NCBI RefSeq assembly: GCF_000243315.1
Contig: NZ_JH597768.1
Coordinates: forward strand, 160,269-203,366
Reading direction: 5' to 3'
Source: Metallosphaera yellowstonensis MK1
GTDB taxonomy: Archaea; Thermoproteota; Thermoprotei_A; Sulfolobales; Sulfolobaceae
Length of the DNA stretch: 43,098 nucleotides
This document shows, one piece after another, positions 25,790 through 33,487 of the stretch. Within the stretch, counting starts at the first letter, position 1. Every line of letters starts with the position of its first letter. The position numbers were made by a program, and so were the translations under genes. The notes beneath the pieces were generated by a model. That model was not told the DNA's origin, searched no databases, and saw nothing but the letters and a program-made list of their open reading frames with translations.

Positions 25790-26950
25790 ATGGACTTCTC
25801 TTTCTCGGAGGAAGAGAGAATATTCCAAGAAAACCTGAGGGAATTCCTCAGCAAGGAACTGAGGCCCATGATGCGAAGGATCGACAGTGAGGGAATTCCG
25901 CACGAGTTCGTTAAGAAGGCTGCGTCGCTGGGGATATGGGCTATGCCTGTGTCCCAGGACGTGGGGGGTCAGAGGGCCTCCTTCGTGTTGAGCTCCATCG
26001 CGGCTGAGGAGATAGCTAGGGCCGATTTCAGCATGGCCACTGCGGTGTTGTTCCTGCTTGAGAGCGGATGGGGATACGTCCTCGACAAGTATGGCTCCAA
26101 GGAGCTCAGGGAGGAGGTGCTCCCAAGGGTGACCTCAGGGGACTGGTTCCTGGGCATAGCTTCCACAGAACCAACAGGAGGGAGCGACGTCTCGTCCATA
26201 AAGACGGGGGCGGTAAAGAGGGGGAAAGAATATGTTATGAACGGCCAGAAGATCTACATAAGTGGAGTGTTAGAGGCTAAAGAATGGGGAGGAGGCCACT
26301 TGACTCTAGCCAAGACGAAACAGGAGGTTGGACACAAGGGAATAACCATGTTTTACGTGCCTATATCTATGGAGGGTGTCGAGGTTACCAAGATAGAGAA
26401 CATGGGAAGATCCGGTATATCCTCTGGAATAATAAGGTATAATGACGCCAGGGTTCCTGAAAGATATGTAGTTGGGGAAGAGAACAGGGGGTTCTATTAC
26501 GCCATGGACGGCTTCAATCACGCTAGGGTTCTGGTTGCGGCTGCATGTGTGGGAGCAGCTGAAGCCATCTTGGATATCGGGTTAGAGTACATTAAGTCCA
26601 GGGAGGTTTTCTCCAAGAAACTGAAGGACTTTCAGAGCATAGCCTTTGAGGCGGCTGAGCTCAGGACTAAGCTGGAGATGGCTAGGCTCCTCACATACAA
26701 GGCTGCATGGATGATGGACACTAACCCAGGTTCTGAGGAAGCGCCCATGTTTGCGGCCATGAGTAAGCTTGTAGCTCCTCAGACGGCGTTTGAGGTAGTC
26801 AAGGCGGTGATGATGTGGATGGGCGCTTACGGATACACTAGGGACGCACTTATTGAGATGGGCTTCAGGGGAGTGGTCTCTTACCTAGTTGGGGCTGAGG
26901 GAGCTATGAACGTCATGAGACTCATTATCTCTAAGAGACTCCTAGAGTAA
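25790..26950 (+). CDS. Acyl-CoA dehydrogenase, second
   Basis: FAD-dependent acyl-CoA dehydrogenase of 386 residues. It shows STEPTGGSDVSSIKT (FAD/substrate loop), KIYISGVLEAKEWGGGH, and a C-terminal EGAMNVMRL that corresponds to the catalytic Glu region, although the usual YEGTN reads GAEGAMN. This departure, and limited similarity to the copy at 23209-24405, suggest a different acyl substrate. The ATG at 25790 is leaderless according to the TATA box 26 bp upstream. Transcribed divergently from the aminotransferase unit. Confidence 0.9.
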   Translation: MDFSFSEEERIFQENLREFLSKELRPMMRRIDSEGIPHEFVKKAASLGIWAMPVSQDVGGQRASFVLSSIAAEEIARADFSMATAVLFLLESGWGYVLDKYGSKELREEVLPRVTSGDWFLGIASTEPTGGSDVSSIKTGAVKRGKEYVMNGQKIYISGVLEAKEWGGGHLTLAKTKQEVGHKGITMFYVPISMEGVEVTKIENMGRSGISSGIIRYNDARVPERYVVGEENRGFYYAMDGFNHARVLVAAACVGAAEAILDIGLEYIKSREVFSKKLKDFQSIAFEAAELRTKLEMARLLTYKAAWMMDTNPGSEEAPMFAAMSKLVAPQTAFEVVKAVMMWMGAYGYTRDALIEMGFRGVVSYLVGAEGAMNVMRLIISKRLLE

Positions 26951-27107
26951 TGTAAAGGTCAAACTTCGTCGGTCAAGAGGTCGATACAATCCAAAGAGCT
27001 AATGCCCCCTCCATAGTTGACGAGATCCTGGCAACGTCTGTGAGGAGCTTCGCCTGAGGACTATACCGAAGAATCGTCGTAGAGGTGACTCCAGGAGGTC
27101 AGACCGT

Positions 27108-27464
27108 TCATCCCTCACGGGAATAGGATAAGGCCGAGGCCACCGCAACTATCAGTCCCTTCGAGTCCCTGACTACAATGTGATAAAGTGACGTGATCTT
27201 TCCAGGAGATTCCTCTATGGCCTCGACTGTCAAAGTATCACCGATGGTTACTGGTCTCCTGAAGGTAATGTTGACGTTGAGGGCCACAGCCCTCCTTTTC
27301 TGGTTGCTGACCTCCTCAAAGGCGGTGTCCACTAGGGCAAATATCACAGCTCCGTGAACCGTACCGTGAATGTTACCGTGAGATTCATTGGTCTTCAGCG
27401 ACATCCTTACGTAACCGTCTCTCTCCTCATCCGTGACAACTCCTAGGACATCTCGGAAACTCAT
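27108..27464 (-). CDS. Hotdog-fold thioesterase (PaaI-like)
   Basis: Single hotdog domain of 118 residues. The catalytic-region motif is HGNIHGTVHGAVIFALVDTAF, with the Asp or Glu on the central helix expected to attack acyl-CoA, followed by strands ALNVNITFRRPV and DTLTVEAIEES. PaaI-type thioesterases release stalled acyl-CoA intermediates. It lies convergent with the acyl-CoA dehydrogenase at 25790. The 157 bases between them contain no clear gene. Confidence 0.85.
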   Translation of the reverse strand: MSFRDVLGVVTDEERDGYVRMSLKTNESHGNIHGTVHGAVIFALVDTAFEEVSNQKRRAVALNVNITFRRPVTIGDTLTVEAIEESPGKITSLYHIVVRDSKGLIVAVASALSYSREG

Positions 27465-27545
27465 GACCTTTCAATAGCTAAGGGAGAGTGGCGCTTATGA
27501 ACGCTTCTCTAGTTTTTTAAGTCCTCAGGTAAATTTAAAGAGCAA

Positions 27546-27950
27546 ATGGATTCAGTGAAACTCGCGGCGTCCTTACTGGCCGTGGCCTTCTTGATAGCCG
27601 CAGCGGTAGAATTAAACTTGAGGGAATCTCTTGGGGAGAGCGTCCAACAGATTTTGAGCCTGAGACAATCATTGAAGAATCCGTCGCTTAAAACGGTCTC
27701 TGAAACAGCGAGTAACATAACGTTCTCGCTCCAAAATCCGTACAACTTGACTATCTATGTTTACAGTGTGACCGGGCCCTACGTCTCCCTGGAGAGGCCT
27801 AGTGTTATACCTCCTCTCCAAAACGGGACTTTTACCCTCAAGATAACTAACTTTTCGGCCTTCGAATCCCTCGCCAAATCTAGGGAGGAGAACATCACAC
27901 TCCTCATAGGACTAGCCCAATTCAACTTTACGGTGGAGGTTAACCTATGA
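27546..27950 (+). CDS. Exported or membrane-anchored protein, unknown
   Basis: Predicted 134-residue protein. Residues about 5-20 form a hydrophobic helix (ASLLAVAFLIAAAV) that can be a signal peptide or anchor. The rest is predicted to be outside and rich in short beta-like segments with several Asn-x-Ser/Thr sites, consistent with an archaeal surface protein. The TATA-like TTTTTTAAGT (about 27511-27520) fits a leaderless ATG. It overlaps the next membrane gene by ATGA, so the pair probably acts together. No family recognised. Confidence 0.65.
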   Translation: MDSVKLAASLLAVAFLIAAAVELNLRESLGESVQQILSLRQSLKNPSLKTVSETASNITFSLQNPYNLTIYVYSVTGPYVSLERPSVIPPLQNGTFTLKITNFSAFESLAKSREENITLLIGLAQFNFTVEVNL

Positions 27951-28477
27951 GATATCCCTTGACTTCCCTATACTACCTTTCGGTAATATTGATTTCAGCT
28001 GTTCCTCTGCCCTGGTGGTTCTACAGCGTGGGAGGAATAGTCTCCGTATCCGATTCTCCCTTTCAAGTACTGGTCTATTTCATGGGGGACAGACTCCTCC
28101 TTTCAGATGTCATAACCTTCCTGCTGACTGGGTTCAGGATATACGTGATATTCGTTGCCATAGGATATCTGTTAGAGACCATGAGGGGAAATCCAAAGAT
28201 CTACTCCACGATGTTCTGGTTCCCCGTACTTTACGTCCTAGACCCTGTGATAATATACGTCGTCTTCCTCTTTCTGCCCAAACTTCTGGGGTTTCCTGCC
28301 AACTACCCTCTCCTGATCTGGGGAGAAGAGACCTTCACGTCATCGTATATGGGTAACCAGATAAGAGCGGAAGTGATGAGCTACCCAACTATCATGTATT
28401 GGGCCGCACTGGCATCTGCAGTTTTATACATCCCCTCCAGGCTTGAGATGAGGAAGAACAGGAAAGTAATGAAGTAA
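27947..28477 (+). CDS. Polytopic membrane protein, unknown
   Basis: Predicted 176-residue protein with four to five hydrophobic helices and a positively charged C-terminus (EMRKNRKVMK). It starts at the ATGA overlap with the preceding anchored protein. The pair may form a small membrane complex. I do not recognise the family, and nothing in the sequence suggests an enzyme activity. Confidence 0.65.
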   Translation: MRYPLTSLYYLSVILISAVPLPWWFYSVGGIVSVSDSPFQVLVYFMGDRLLLSDVITFLLTGFRIYVIFVAIGYLLETMRGNPKIYSTMFWFPVLYVLDPVIIYVVFLFLPKLLGFPANYPLLIWGEETFTSSYMGNQIRAEVMSYPTIMYWAALASAVLYIPSRLEMRKNRKVMK

Positions 28478-28511
28478 TTAGAGTTTTAATTGTCTGTCCA
28501 TATCCTTACCC

Positions 28512-28958
28512 ATGAGGTTCAACACCCTCGAAGATCTCCAGTTGTATTTGGAAGAGGGAGATCCAGTCTTCAGGATGTTGCAGGCTAAAATAAGGTCTAT
28601 CAAGCCTGGGGAGGCGGTAATTGAAGTACCGTATAAGGAGGAGATAACAAGGAGAGGTGGCGTACTTAACGGAGGGATGATAATGACGATAATGGATTTC
28701 GCAGGGGGTGTAGCTGTGGCTACAATCAATGATGGAGACGACCAAGTGACTCAAGAGCTGAAGGTCAATTTCCTGGAACCCATGTACAGGGGGCCTTTTC
28801 AATGCACCGCAAAGGTGATAAGGAAGGGCTTCACTGCCGTAGTGGTTGAGATAGAGCTAAGGGACTCACAAGGCTCTTTGGGAGCCAAGGCTTTGGGAAC
28901 TTGGTATCTAATTAGGGGAAGAAGAGTGAGGGCTGAGGATATCAGGAACCACGATTAA
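28512..28958 (+). CDS. Hotdog-fold thioesterase, second
   Basis: PaaI/YbgC-like hotdog protein of 148 residues. The active-site helix is [20 protein letters not shown], in which the usual HGG reads LNGG and the catalytic Asp is in MDFAGG. Later strands [17 protein letters not shown] are typical. It has its own promoter (AGAGTTTTAATTG, about 28481-28491, leaderless). It differs from the copy at 27108-27464 in length and in the active-site residues. Its end overlaps the convergent HxlR gene by 17 bp. Confidence 0.85.
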   Translation: MRFNTLEDLQLYLEEGDPVFRMLQAKIRSIKPGEAVIEVPYKEEITRRGGVLNGGMIMTIMDFAGGVAVATINDGDDQVTQELKVNFLEPMYRGPFQCTAKVIRKGFTAVVVEIELRDSQGSLGAKALGTWYLIRGRRVRAEDIRNHD

Positions 28959-29280
28959 GGACCCACTTCTCTCCCCACTGCCCCATCTGTTTGAAGAGCG
29001 ATTCCAAATCCTTTCCTTTCTGCGTCAAAGTGTACTCAACTTTAAACGGTCTGGTAGCCACGACCTTCCTTTCAACTATTCCTGATTCCTCCATGAACTT
29101 CAATGTGGAGGAGAGGGTCTTAGAGCTCAAACCGGTCAACCTGAGGAGCTGATTGAAACCTTTAGGACCGTCAAAGAGATACCTGAGTACGATCAACCTG
29201 GACTCTGTGCCTATAATCTTTATGGTCTCCACAATAGGACATATGCTCTTGACCTCTTCACCAGGTGATCTAGACTCCAT
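28942..29280 (-). CDS. HxlR-family transcription regulator
   Basis: Winged-helix regulator of 112 residues with the HxlR layout: N-terminal [11 protein letters not shown], recognition region [21 protein letters not shown], wing [19 protein letters not shown] single Cys near the N-terminus (CPIVET) could sense thiol or electrophile stress, as in some HxlR proteins. It is divergent from a CDGSH iron-sulfur gene across 65 bp that hold a shared TATA-like stretch, so it probably controls itself and that gene. Confidence 0.88.
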   Translation of the reverse strand: MESRSPGEEVKSICPIVETIKIIGTESRLIVLRYLFDGPKGFNQLLRLTGLSSKTLSSTLKFMEESGIVERKVVATRPFKVEYTLTQKGKDLESLFKQMGQWGEKWVLNRGS

Positions 29281-29345
29281 TTAGTTCCTTAAAGGTAAGC
29301 TCAGTCTTATATAATTTATCTTCTAAATCAGCTTTAGGAAATAAA
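29281..29345. promoter_or_regulatory. Shared promoter of HxlR and CDGSH genes
   Basis: The 65-bp divergent spacer contains CTTATATAATTTA (29308-29320), which is nearly symmetrical and lies about 26 bp from start sites on both sides, so one AT-rich core may serve both directions. A short inverted repeat CTAAA/TTTAG (about 29323-29337) lies beside it on the CDGSH side. Confidence 0.5.
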
Positions 29346-29552
29346 ATGCCCAGGTTAGTAAGGCACGATAGAAACTTTCCGTACCAGGTCAAGACGAACT
29401 CTGGAGAGGTCTTATGGATATGTGCCTGCGGTCTCTCCAAGAACAAGCCGTTCTGCGACGGTTCCCACAAAAAGACTCAAGATGAAAATCCCAATGAGAT
29501 CTACGTATATGAAGGCGAGTCCAGAACTAGACTAACACCGCTCTATTTATAA
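29346..29552 (+). CDS. CDGSH iron-sulfur domain protein
   Basis: Small mitoNEET-like protein of 68 residues with one CDGSH domain. It binds a [2Fe-2S] cluster through Cys26, Cys28, Cys37 and His41 (CACGLSKNKPFCDGSH). Typical roles are electron or cluster transfer and redox sensing. It is preceded by a divergent HxlR regulator and ends six bases inside the convergent acyl-CoA synthetase gene. A single domain means it should function as a homodimer. Confidence 0.93.
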   Translation: MPRLVRHDRNFPYQVKTNSGEVLWICACGLSKNKPFCDGSHKKTQDENPNEIYVYEGESRTRLTPLYL

Positions 29553-31376
29553 AGAAAAAATCTTTTTTATGTGATCTAAAGCCCACGGGTTCTCTAGGGA
29601 AGAGACGTCCCCCAGTTCCCTTCCAAGTATCACGTTCCTGATCAGCCTCCTCATTATCTTGGCATTCCTAGTTTTTGGAAGCTCAGGTACCACTTTAACC
29701 TCTGAGGGAGACAGAGCCTTTCCTATTCTCTCCACAGCATACGCTAGAATTTCCTCTGTCAACTCCCTCGACTCCTCCTTGGGCACGACTAGACAGACTA
29801 TCTTCTCCCCCTTCATAGGATCCGGTATTCCCACACAGGCAGACTCCACTACCTTAGGATGGGAGTTTATAACGGCCTCGATCTCTCCGGGACCTACCCT
29901 CTTCCCCGCCACCTTTATGGTGTCATCACTCCTCCCCACTATGTAAAAGTGACCCTCCTCATCACGCATGGCCAGATCTCCGTGAACCCATACTCCCTCC
30001 CACTTGGACCAATAGGTCTTTAGATATCTCTCCTCATCCCTCCAGAACCCTCTGGTCATCCCAGGCCAGATGCTCATGACCACGAGTTCACCCTCCACGT
30101 TGGGCGGAGCTGGTTGTCCCGATTCCAGGAGTACCTCAGCCCTTATTCCAGGAGAGGAACCGTTAAAACCAGAAGGCTTCATCTCCTTTACTACGTAGTT
30201 TCCCAAGATCCCACCGGAGATTTCTGTCCCGCCGGAGTAGTTTATAACTGGAGCCGAAGTAACCTTCTGTATCCACGTCCAATTTTCTGGATCTATCGGC
30301 TCTCCTGTATTACCCACCACTCGCACTTCTAGCCTAAGGTCAGGAGACTGACTCCTGAGCGTCCTTATGAGAGTTGCAGACATTCCCAGAATTGAAAGAC
30401 TAGTACTTTCAATAAACTGAGATAGTGTGACAGCAGAAGGAACACCATCAAATAAGGCCACATTAGATCTCAGGAGTAGAGATCCGAAGACTAGCCAAGG
30501 TCCCATCATCCACCCCATATCGGTGATCCACGAAACAGTCTCTCCCTTACGTACGTCGAAGTGAAAATACATATCTGCGGAGGCCTTAATGGGGAACCCG
30601 CCATGAACGTGAACACATCCTTTAGGTCTCCCAGTTGTACCTGAGGTGTATACTATCATCATGGGATCTTCAGCTTCACTCTCCTCATATCCGTCCCCGC
30701 CAGTCTTAAAGACGTCCTTAAGATCGTGATAGTCCTTAATCTCCTTCCTTCCTTCGTTAAGGGCGACTTTGGTGACCCTCAGCTTCTCCAAGTTTTTTGA
30801 GAGATCTATCTCTCTGCCTTTCCTCTCGTAGGAGGTTACGGTGAATATCACTTTACTCTCACTGTCCTCAATCCTGACCCTCACAGGCTCCTCTCCAAAC
30901 CCCGAGAAGAGGGGAACAGCTATCATGCCTGCTCTGACTATCCCCAACATCACGGGCACTATCTCTGCAGTCATAGGCATGTAAACTGCTACCCTGTCTC
31001 CCTTCTTCAGCCCAGCCTTTTTCAGCCAGCTGGAGACGGACTTAGTCTTGCTGAGAAGTTCATCGGGGTAAATCACCTTAACGTCTCCCCTCTCATTGAA
31101 GGAGATGACAGAGGTTCCCTCCAACTCTAACATGTCGGTTACATTGAGCCTAGATCCTAAGAACCACTTCGCCCATGGCTTTCCCTTAGAAATGTCTAGG
31201 ATCCTCTCCGGTTCTCTCCTGAACTTCAATCCTAAGACCTTGAGGAAGACAGGCCAGAAAGTCTCTGGAGCTCTCCACGTCCACTCAATAAATTGGGATA
31301 GGTCCATCCCTCTTTCCGCGAGCCACTTGGCTACGTTGCTCTCCTCTAACCACTCTCTGCCAGGTATCCAGGTCAT
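29547..31376 (-). CDS. Acyl-CoA synthetase (acetyl-CoA synthetase-like)
   Basis: AMP-forming acyl-CoA synthetase of 609 residues. The P-loop-like motif is VYTSGTTGRPKGCVH; other signatures are WITDMGWMMGPW, NYSGGTEI, VHGDLAMRDEEGHFYIVGRSDD and the C-terminal lysine region RNAKIMRRLIR. It activates an organic acid to its CoA thioester. It is the last gene of a five-gene operon with two thiolase-fold and two DUF35 proteins, joined by an ATGA overlap to the upstream DUF35 gene, so it probably supplies their CoA substrate. Substrate unknown. Confidence 0.92.
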   Translation of the reverse strand: MTWIPGREWLEESNVAKWLAERGMDLSQFIEWTWRAPETFWPVFLKVLGLKFRREPERILDISKGKPWAKWFLGSRLNVTDMLELEGTSVISFNERGDVKVIYPDELLSKTKSVSSWLKKAGLKKGDRVAVYMPMTAEIVPVMLGIVRAGMIAVPLFSGFGEEPVRVRIEDSESKVIFTVTSYERKGREIDLSKNLEKLRVTKVALNEGRKEIKDYHDLKDVFKTGGDGYEESEAEDPMMIVYTSGTTGRPKGCVHVHGGFPIKASADMYFHFDVRKGETVSWITDMGWMMGPWLVFGSLLLRSNVALFDGVPSAVTLSQFIESTSLSILGMSATLIRTLRSQSPDLRLEVRVVGNTGEPIDPENWTWIQKVTSAPVINYSGGTEISGGILGNYVVKEMKPSGFNGSSPGIRAEVLLESGQPAPPNVEGELVVMSIWPGMTRGFWRDEERYLKTYWSKWEGVWVHGDLAMRDEEGHFYIVGRSDDTIKVAGKRVGPGEIEAVINSHPKVVESACVGIPDPMKGEKIVCLVVPKEESRELTEEILAYAVERIGKALSPSEVKVVPELPKTRNAKIMRRLIRNVILGRELGDVSSLENPWALDHIKKIFSL

Positions 31377-31804
31377 TTCGTCTTTACCCTGAGAGGAATT
31401 CCGTATTCCATTATTTCAACTTCGCTACCCGCCTTTAGCTCCCCCTGCACACTTCCCAAGAGTCCTCCACTGCATCCCCTAAATCTAATCAACCCTATAA
31501 CCAAGGGCTTCTCCAACCTTCTTCCTTCATCGTCCTCATAGATTATTGTAAACGTATCTAGATACGGTCCCTTAGCCTCCACGTATTCTCCGTTCTCTAC
31601 GAAGCAGTCCTCACAGTACATTCTGGGAGGTACGTAGATTCTTCCGCACTTGGTACACTTCCTTCCCAATATCTTACCTTCCTTGAGTCCGTTGAGAAAC
31701 ACCTCTCCGTCTACACCCAGCGTGTAAACGTAGCTCTCCACTTCCATTACATCCTTCCAGCTCAGAAGTGACGTTTCCTTACTTATCTTGTCCCAAGACA
31801 TCAT
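31373..31804 (-). CDS. DUF35 zinc-ribbon/OB-fold protein, copy 2
   Basis: Acyl-CoA-binding-like DUF35 protein of 143 residues. The N-terminal zinc ribbon is CTKCGRIYVPPRMYCEDC, followed by an OB fold (TFTIIYEDDEGRRLEKP, VIGLIRFRG). The ATG at 31804 overlaps the stop of the previous gene and follows a GAGGTGGT site; a longer version starting at 31864 would sit inside the neighbour and is rejected. DUF35 proteins bind and position CoA substrates for thiolase-fold enzymes. Its zinc-ribbon coding segment is identical in DNA to that of copy 1. Confidence 0.88.
   Translation of the reverse strand: MMSWDKISKETSLLSWKDVMEVESYVYTLGVDGEVFLNGLKEGKILGRKCTKCGRIYVPPRMYCEDCFVENGEYVEAKGPYLDTFTIIYEDDEGRRLEKPLVIGLIRFRGCSGGLLGSVQGELKAGSEVEIMEYGIPLRVKTK
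31599..31702. repeat. 104-bp identical repeat, copy A
   Basis: This 104-bp stretch is identical base for base to 32096-32199. It encodes the segment FLNGLKEGKILGRKC through YCEDCFV of DUF35 copy 2, including the whole zinc ribbon. The flanking sequence of the two genes is clearly diverged. The edges are sharp, as expected from recent gene conversion. Confidence 0.95.
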
Positions 31805-32310
31805 ACCACCTCGAAACACTCTATGTCGTTTATACTCCCGGTCCTCTCTTCTCTGGGCTTCCACCTGGCCTTCACGATCTTGCCAAAAATAGTCATGTTC
31901 CTCACATCTTCATAGGAACAGCATATCCTGTGAAACAGTCCTGGGTAAACGTAATCCCTTGCGGTAGAGGGGAAGAGCCTTATCGTTCCCACGATCTCTG
32001 GATGGTCTAGCCTCTCCCTGGTCCAGGATATGAAACTAGCCACAGCAGTCATCACAACTCCCTCGTCCTTCACCTCCACCCACAGGCTCGTGGGGACGAA
32101 GCAGTCCTCACAGTACATTCTGGGAGGTACGTAGATTCTTCCGCACTTGGTACACTTCCTTCCCAATATCTTACCTTCCTTGAGTCCGTTGAGAAACACA
32201 CTCAGAGCCTGTCCCGCAGTGTAGGAGTATCTAGCCTTCGGCTTGTCCTCCACTACTGGATGACGCTTCAAGTCCTCTTCCTTTAATGGATGTACCGTCA
32301 CGCTAATCAC
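31801..32310 (-). CDS. DUF35 zinc-ribbon/OB-fold protein, copy 1
   Basis: DUF35 protein of 169 residues with an N-terminal helical part, the zinc ribbon CTKCGRIYVPPRMYCEDC and a C-terminal OB fold (VVMTAVASFISW, EIVGTIRLFP, FGKIVKARWKP). It follows the thiolase-fold gene by one base. It shares only the zinc-ribbon stretch closely with copy 2; the rest is diverged. Two different DUF35 proteins with two different thiolase-fold partners suggest a hetero-oligomeric complex. Confidence 0.88.
   Translation of the reverse strand: MISVTVHPLKEEDLKRHPVVEDKPKARYSYTAGQALSVFLNGLKEGKILGRKCTKCGRIYVPPRMYCEDCFVPTSLWVEVKDEGVVMTAVASFISWTRERLDHPEIVGTIRLFPSTARDYVYPGLFHRICCSYEDVRNMTIFGKIVKARWKPREERTGSINDIECFEVV
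32096..32199. repeat. 104-bp identical repeat, copy B
   Basis: Identical to 31599-31702, 497 bp away in direct orientation, inside DUF35 copy 1. See copy A for the encoded segment. Recombination between the copies would delete 497 bp and fuse the two genes in frame. Confidence 0.95.
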
Positions 32311-32311
32311 C

Positions 32312-33487
32312 TCAGTTCCTCATGACTATCACTGTGGAGGCCTGCATGAGATCACCCCACGCCTGAGCTACCCCAGTGTGAACTGACTTCTTCACCTGCA
32401 TCCCACCTGCGGTACCCTTGAGTTGCCAGTAAATACTTATCGTCTTCATGAGTCCAGCAGCTGCTATTGGGTTGCCAACTCCTAAAAGTCCCCCTGACGG
32501 GCTACTTGGTATTTCACCGTCCACATCGAAAAATCCCTCCCTCATGAGTGTGGGGGCTTCTCCCTTCTTGGCCAAGAGGAGCCCTTCCAAGTGATGGAGT
32601 TCCTTGTAGTCGAAGGGATCATAAGGCTCTACGACGTCTATCTCCTTCTGTGGCCTCTCTATACCGGCCATCTTGTAGGCCATCCTGGCCGCGTTCTCCA
32701 GGTATCTAGGATAAGCTAACTCCCTACCTGGCCAGGAGGTGTTGTCCAACGTCCAACCCACTCCTTCTACCCATATCGGTGTGTCGGTATATCTCCTTGC
32801 TATATCTCCGCTGACGAGTACCATGGCTGCCGCTCCATCACTCACGGGACTGACATCGAGGAGTTGAACTGGCCACACCAGAACCTCACTCTTTAGCACG
32901 TCGTCAACAGTTATATCTCCTCCCAACTGAGAGTATTGGTTCTTCTTGGCATTTCTCTTGTTCTTCACAGAGACCAAAGCTATGTCCTCCTTGGAGACCC
33001 TGTTCACGTTCATGTACCTGTGCATCTCCATGGCGAAGATCCATATTAGATTCGGGTTCAACGGTTTCTCGGTGATGGGATCCCAAATGTATCTGAATAC
33101 CGACTGGGGATGAGGTCTCCCAGGGCTCATCTTCTCTTCGGCCACGGCAAGAACCTTCTGGCATAATCCGCTAGCTACGTGATACCATGCTGATATGGCA
33201 GTCATCACCCCAGTTGCACCTCCCACGTACACTCTGCTGACAGGCTTTCTCACCCCACCAGCCCCATGGGCCAAGTATTCCCCTTTCATGTGAACCCCGT
33301 CGAAGGCATCGGGCGCACTTCCTATTACGACACAGTCCACGTCCCTGAGCTCAAGTCCGGCCTCGTCCAAAGCCCTCCGACTTGCCTCCCACGCCAATTC
33401 CTGTGGGGTATCCAGCATCCTCCTCCTGAACGGGGTCATCCCAGCACCTATAACTGCGACGGGCCTGAACCTCAGGTTAGTCCTCAT
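32312..33487 (-). CDS. Thiolase-fold protein without catalytic Cys, copy 2
   Basis: Thiolase-superfamily protein (SCP2/lipid-transfer type) of 391 residues. The start at ATG 33487 overlaps the upstream stop by ATGA; a start at 33535 would lie inside the neighbour. The fold is recognisable in AVIGAGMTPF, SDGAAAMVLVSG, SPSGGLLGVGNPIAAAGL. The nucleophilic Cys of thiolases is missing: the position reads VGGATGV (about residues 88-94). The usual GHP His is Asn339 (GNP), and the HDAF His position is Tyr289 (EPYDPF). It cannot be a normal thiolase. Ltp2-type retro-aldolases of steroid degradation, which partner DUF35 proteins, have the same kind of losses. Confidence 0.88.
   Translation of the reverse strand: MRTNLRFRPVAVIGAGMTPFRRRMLDTPQELAWEASRRALDEAGLELRDVDCVVIGSAPDAFDGVHMKGEYLAHGAGGVRKPVSRVYVGGATGVMTAISAWYHVASGLCQKVLAVAEEKMSPGRPHPQSVFRYIWDPITEKPLNPNLIWIFAMEMHRYMNVNRVSKEDIALVSVKNKRNAKKNQYSQLGGDITVDDVLKSEVLVWPVQLLDVSPVSDGAAAMVLVSGDIARRYTDTPIWVEGVGWTLDNTSWPGRELAYPRYLENAARMAYKMAGIERPQKEIDVVEPYDPFDYKELHHLEGLLLAKKGEAPTLMREGFFDVDGEIPSSPSGGLLGVGNPIAAAGLMKTISIYWQLKGTAGGMQVKKSVHTGVAQAWGDLMQASTVIVMRN

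Noticed and set aside
26951-27107. Fragment reading ANAPSIVDEILATSVRSFA
   Set aside because: Too short to assign, no start, and the reading frame closes on both sides.
31805-31864. N-terminal extension of DUF35 copy 2
   Set aside because: It lies inside the upstream gene, is highly charged, and a proper ribosome site with ATGATG at 31804 explains the start.
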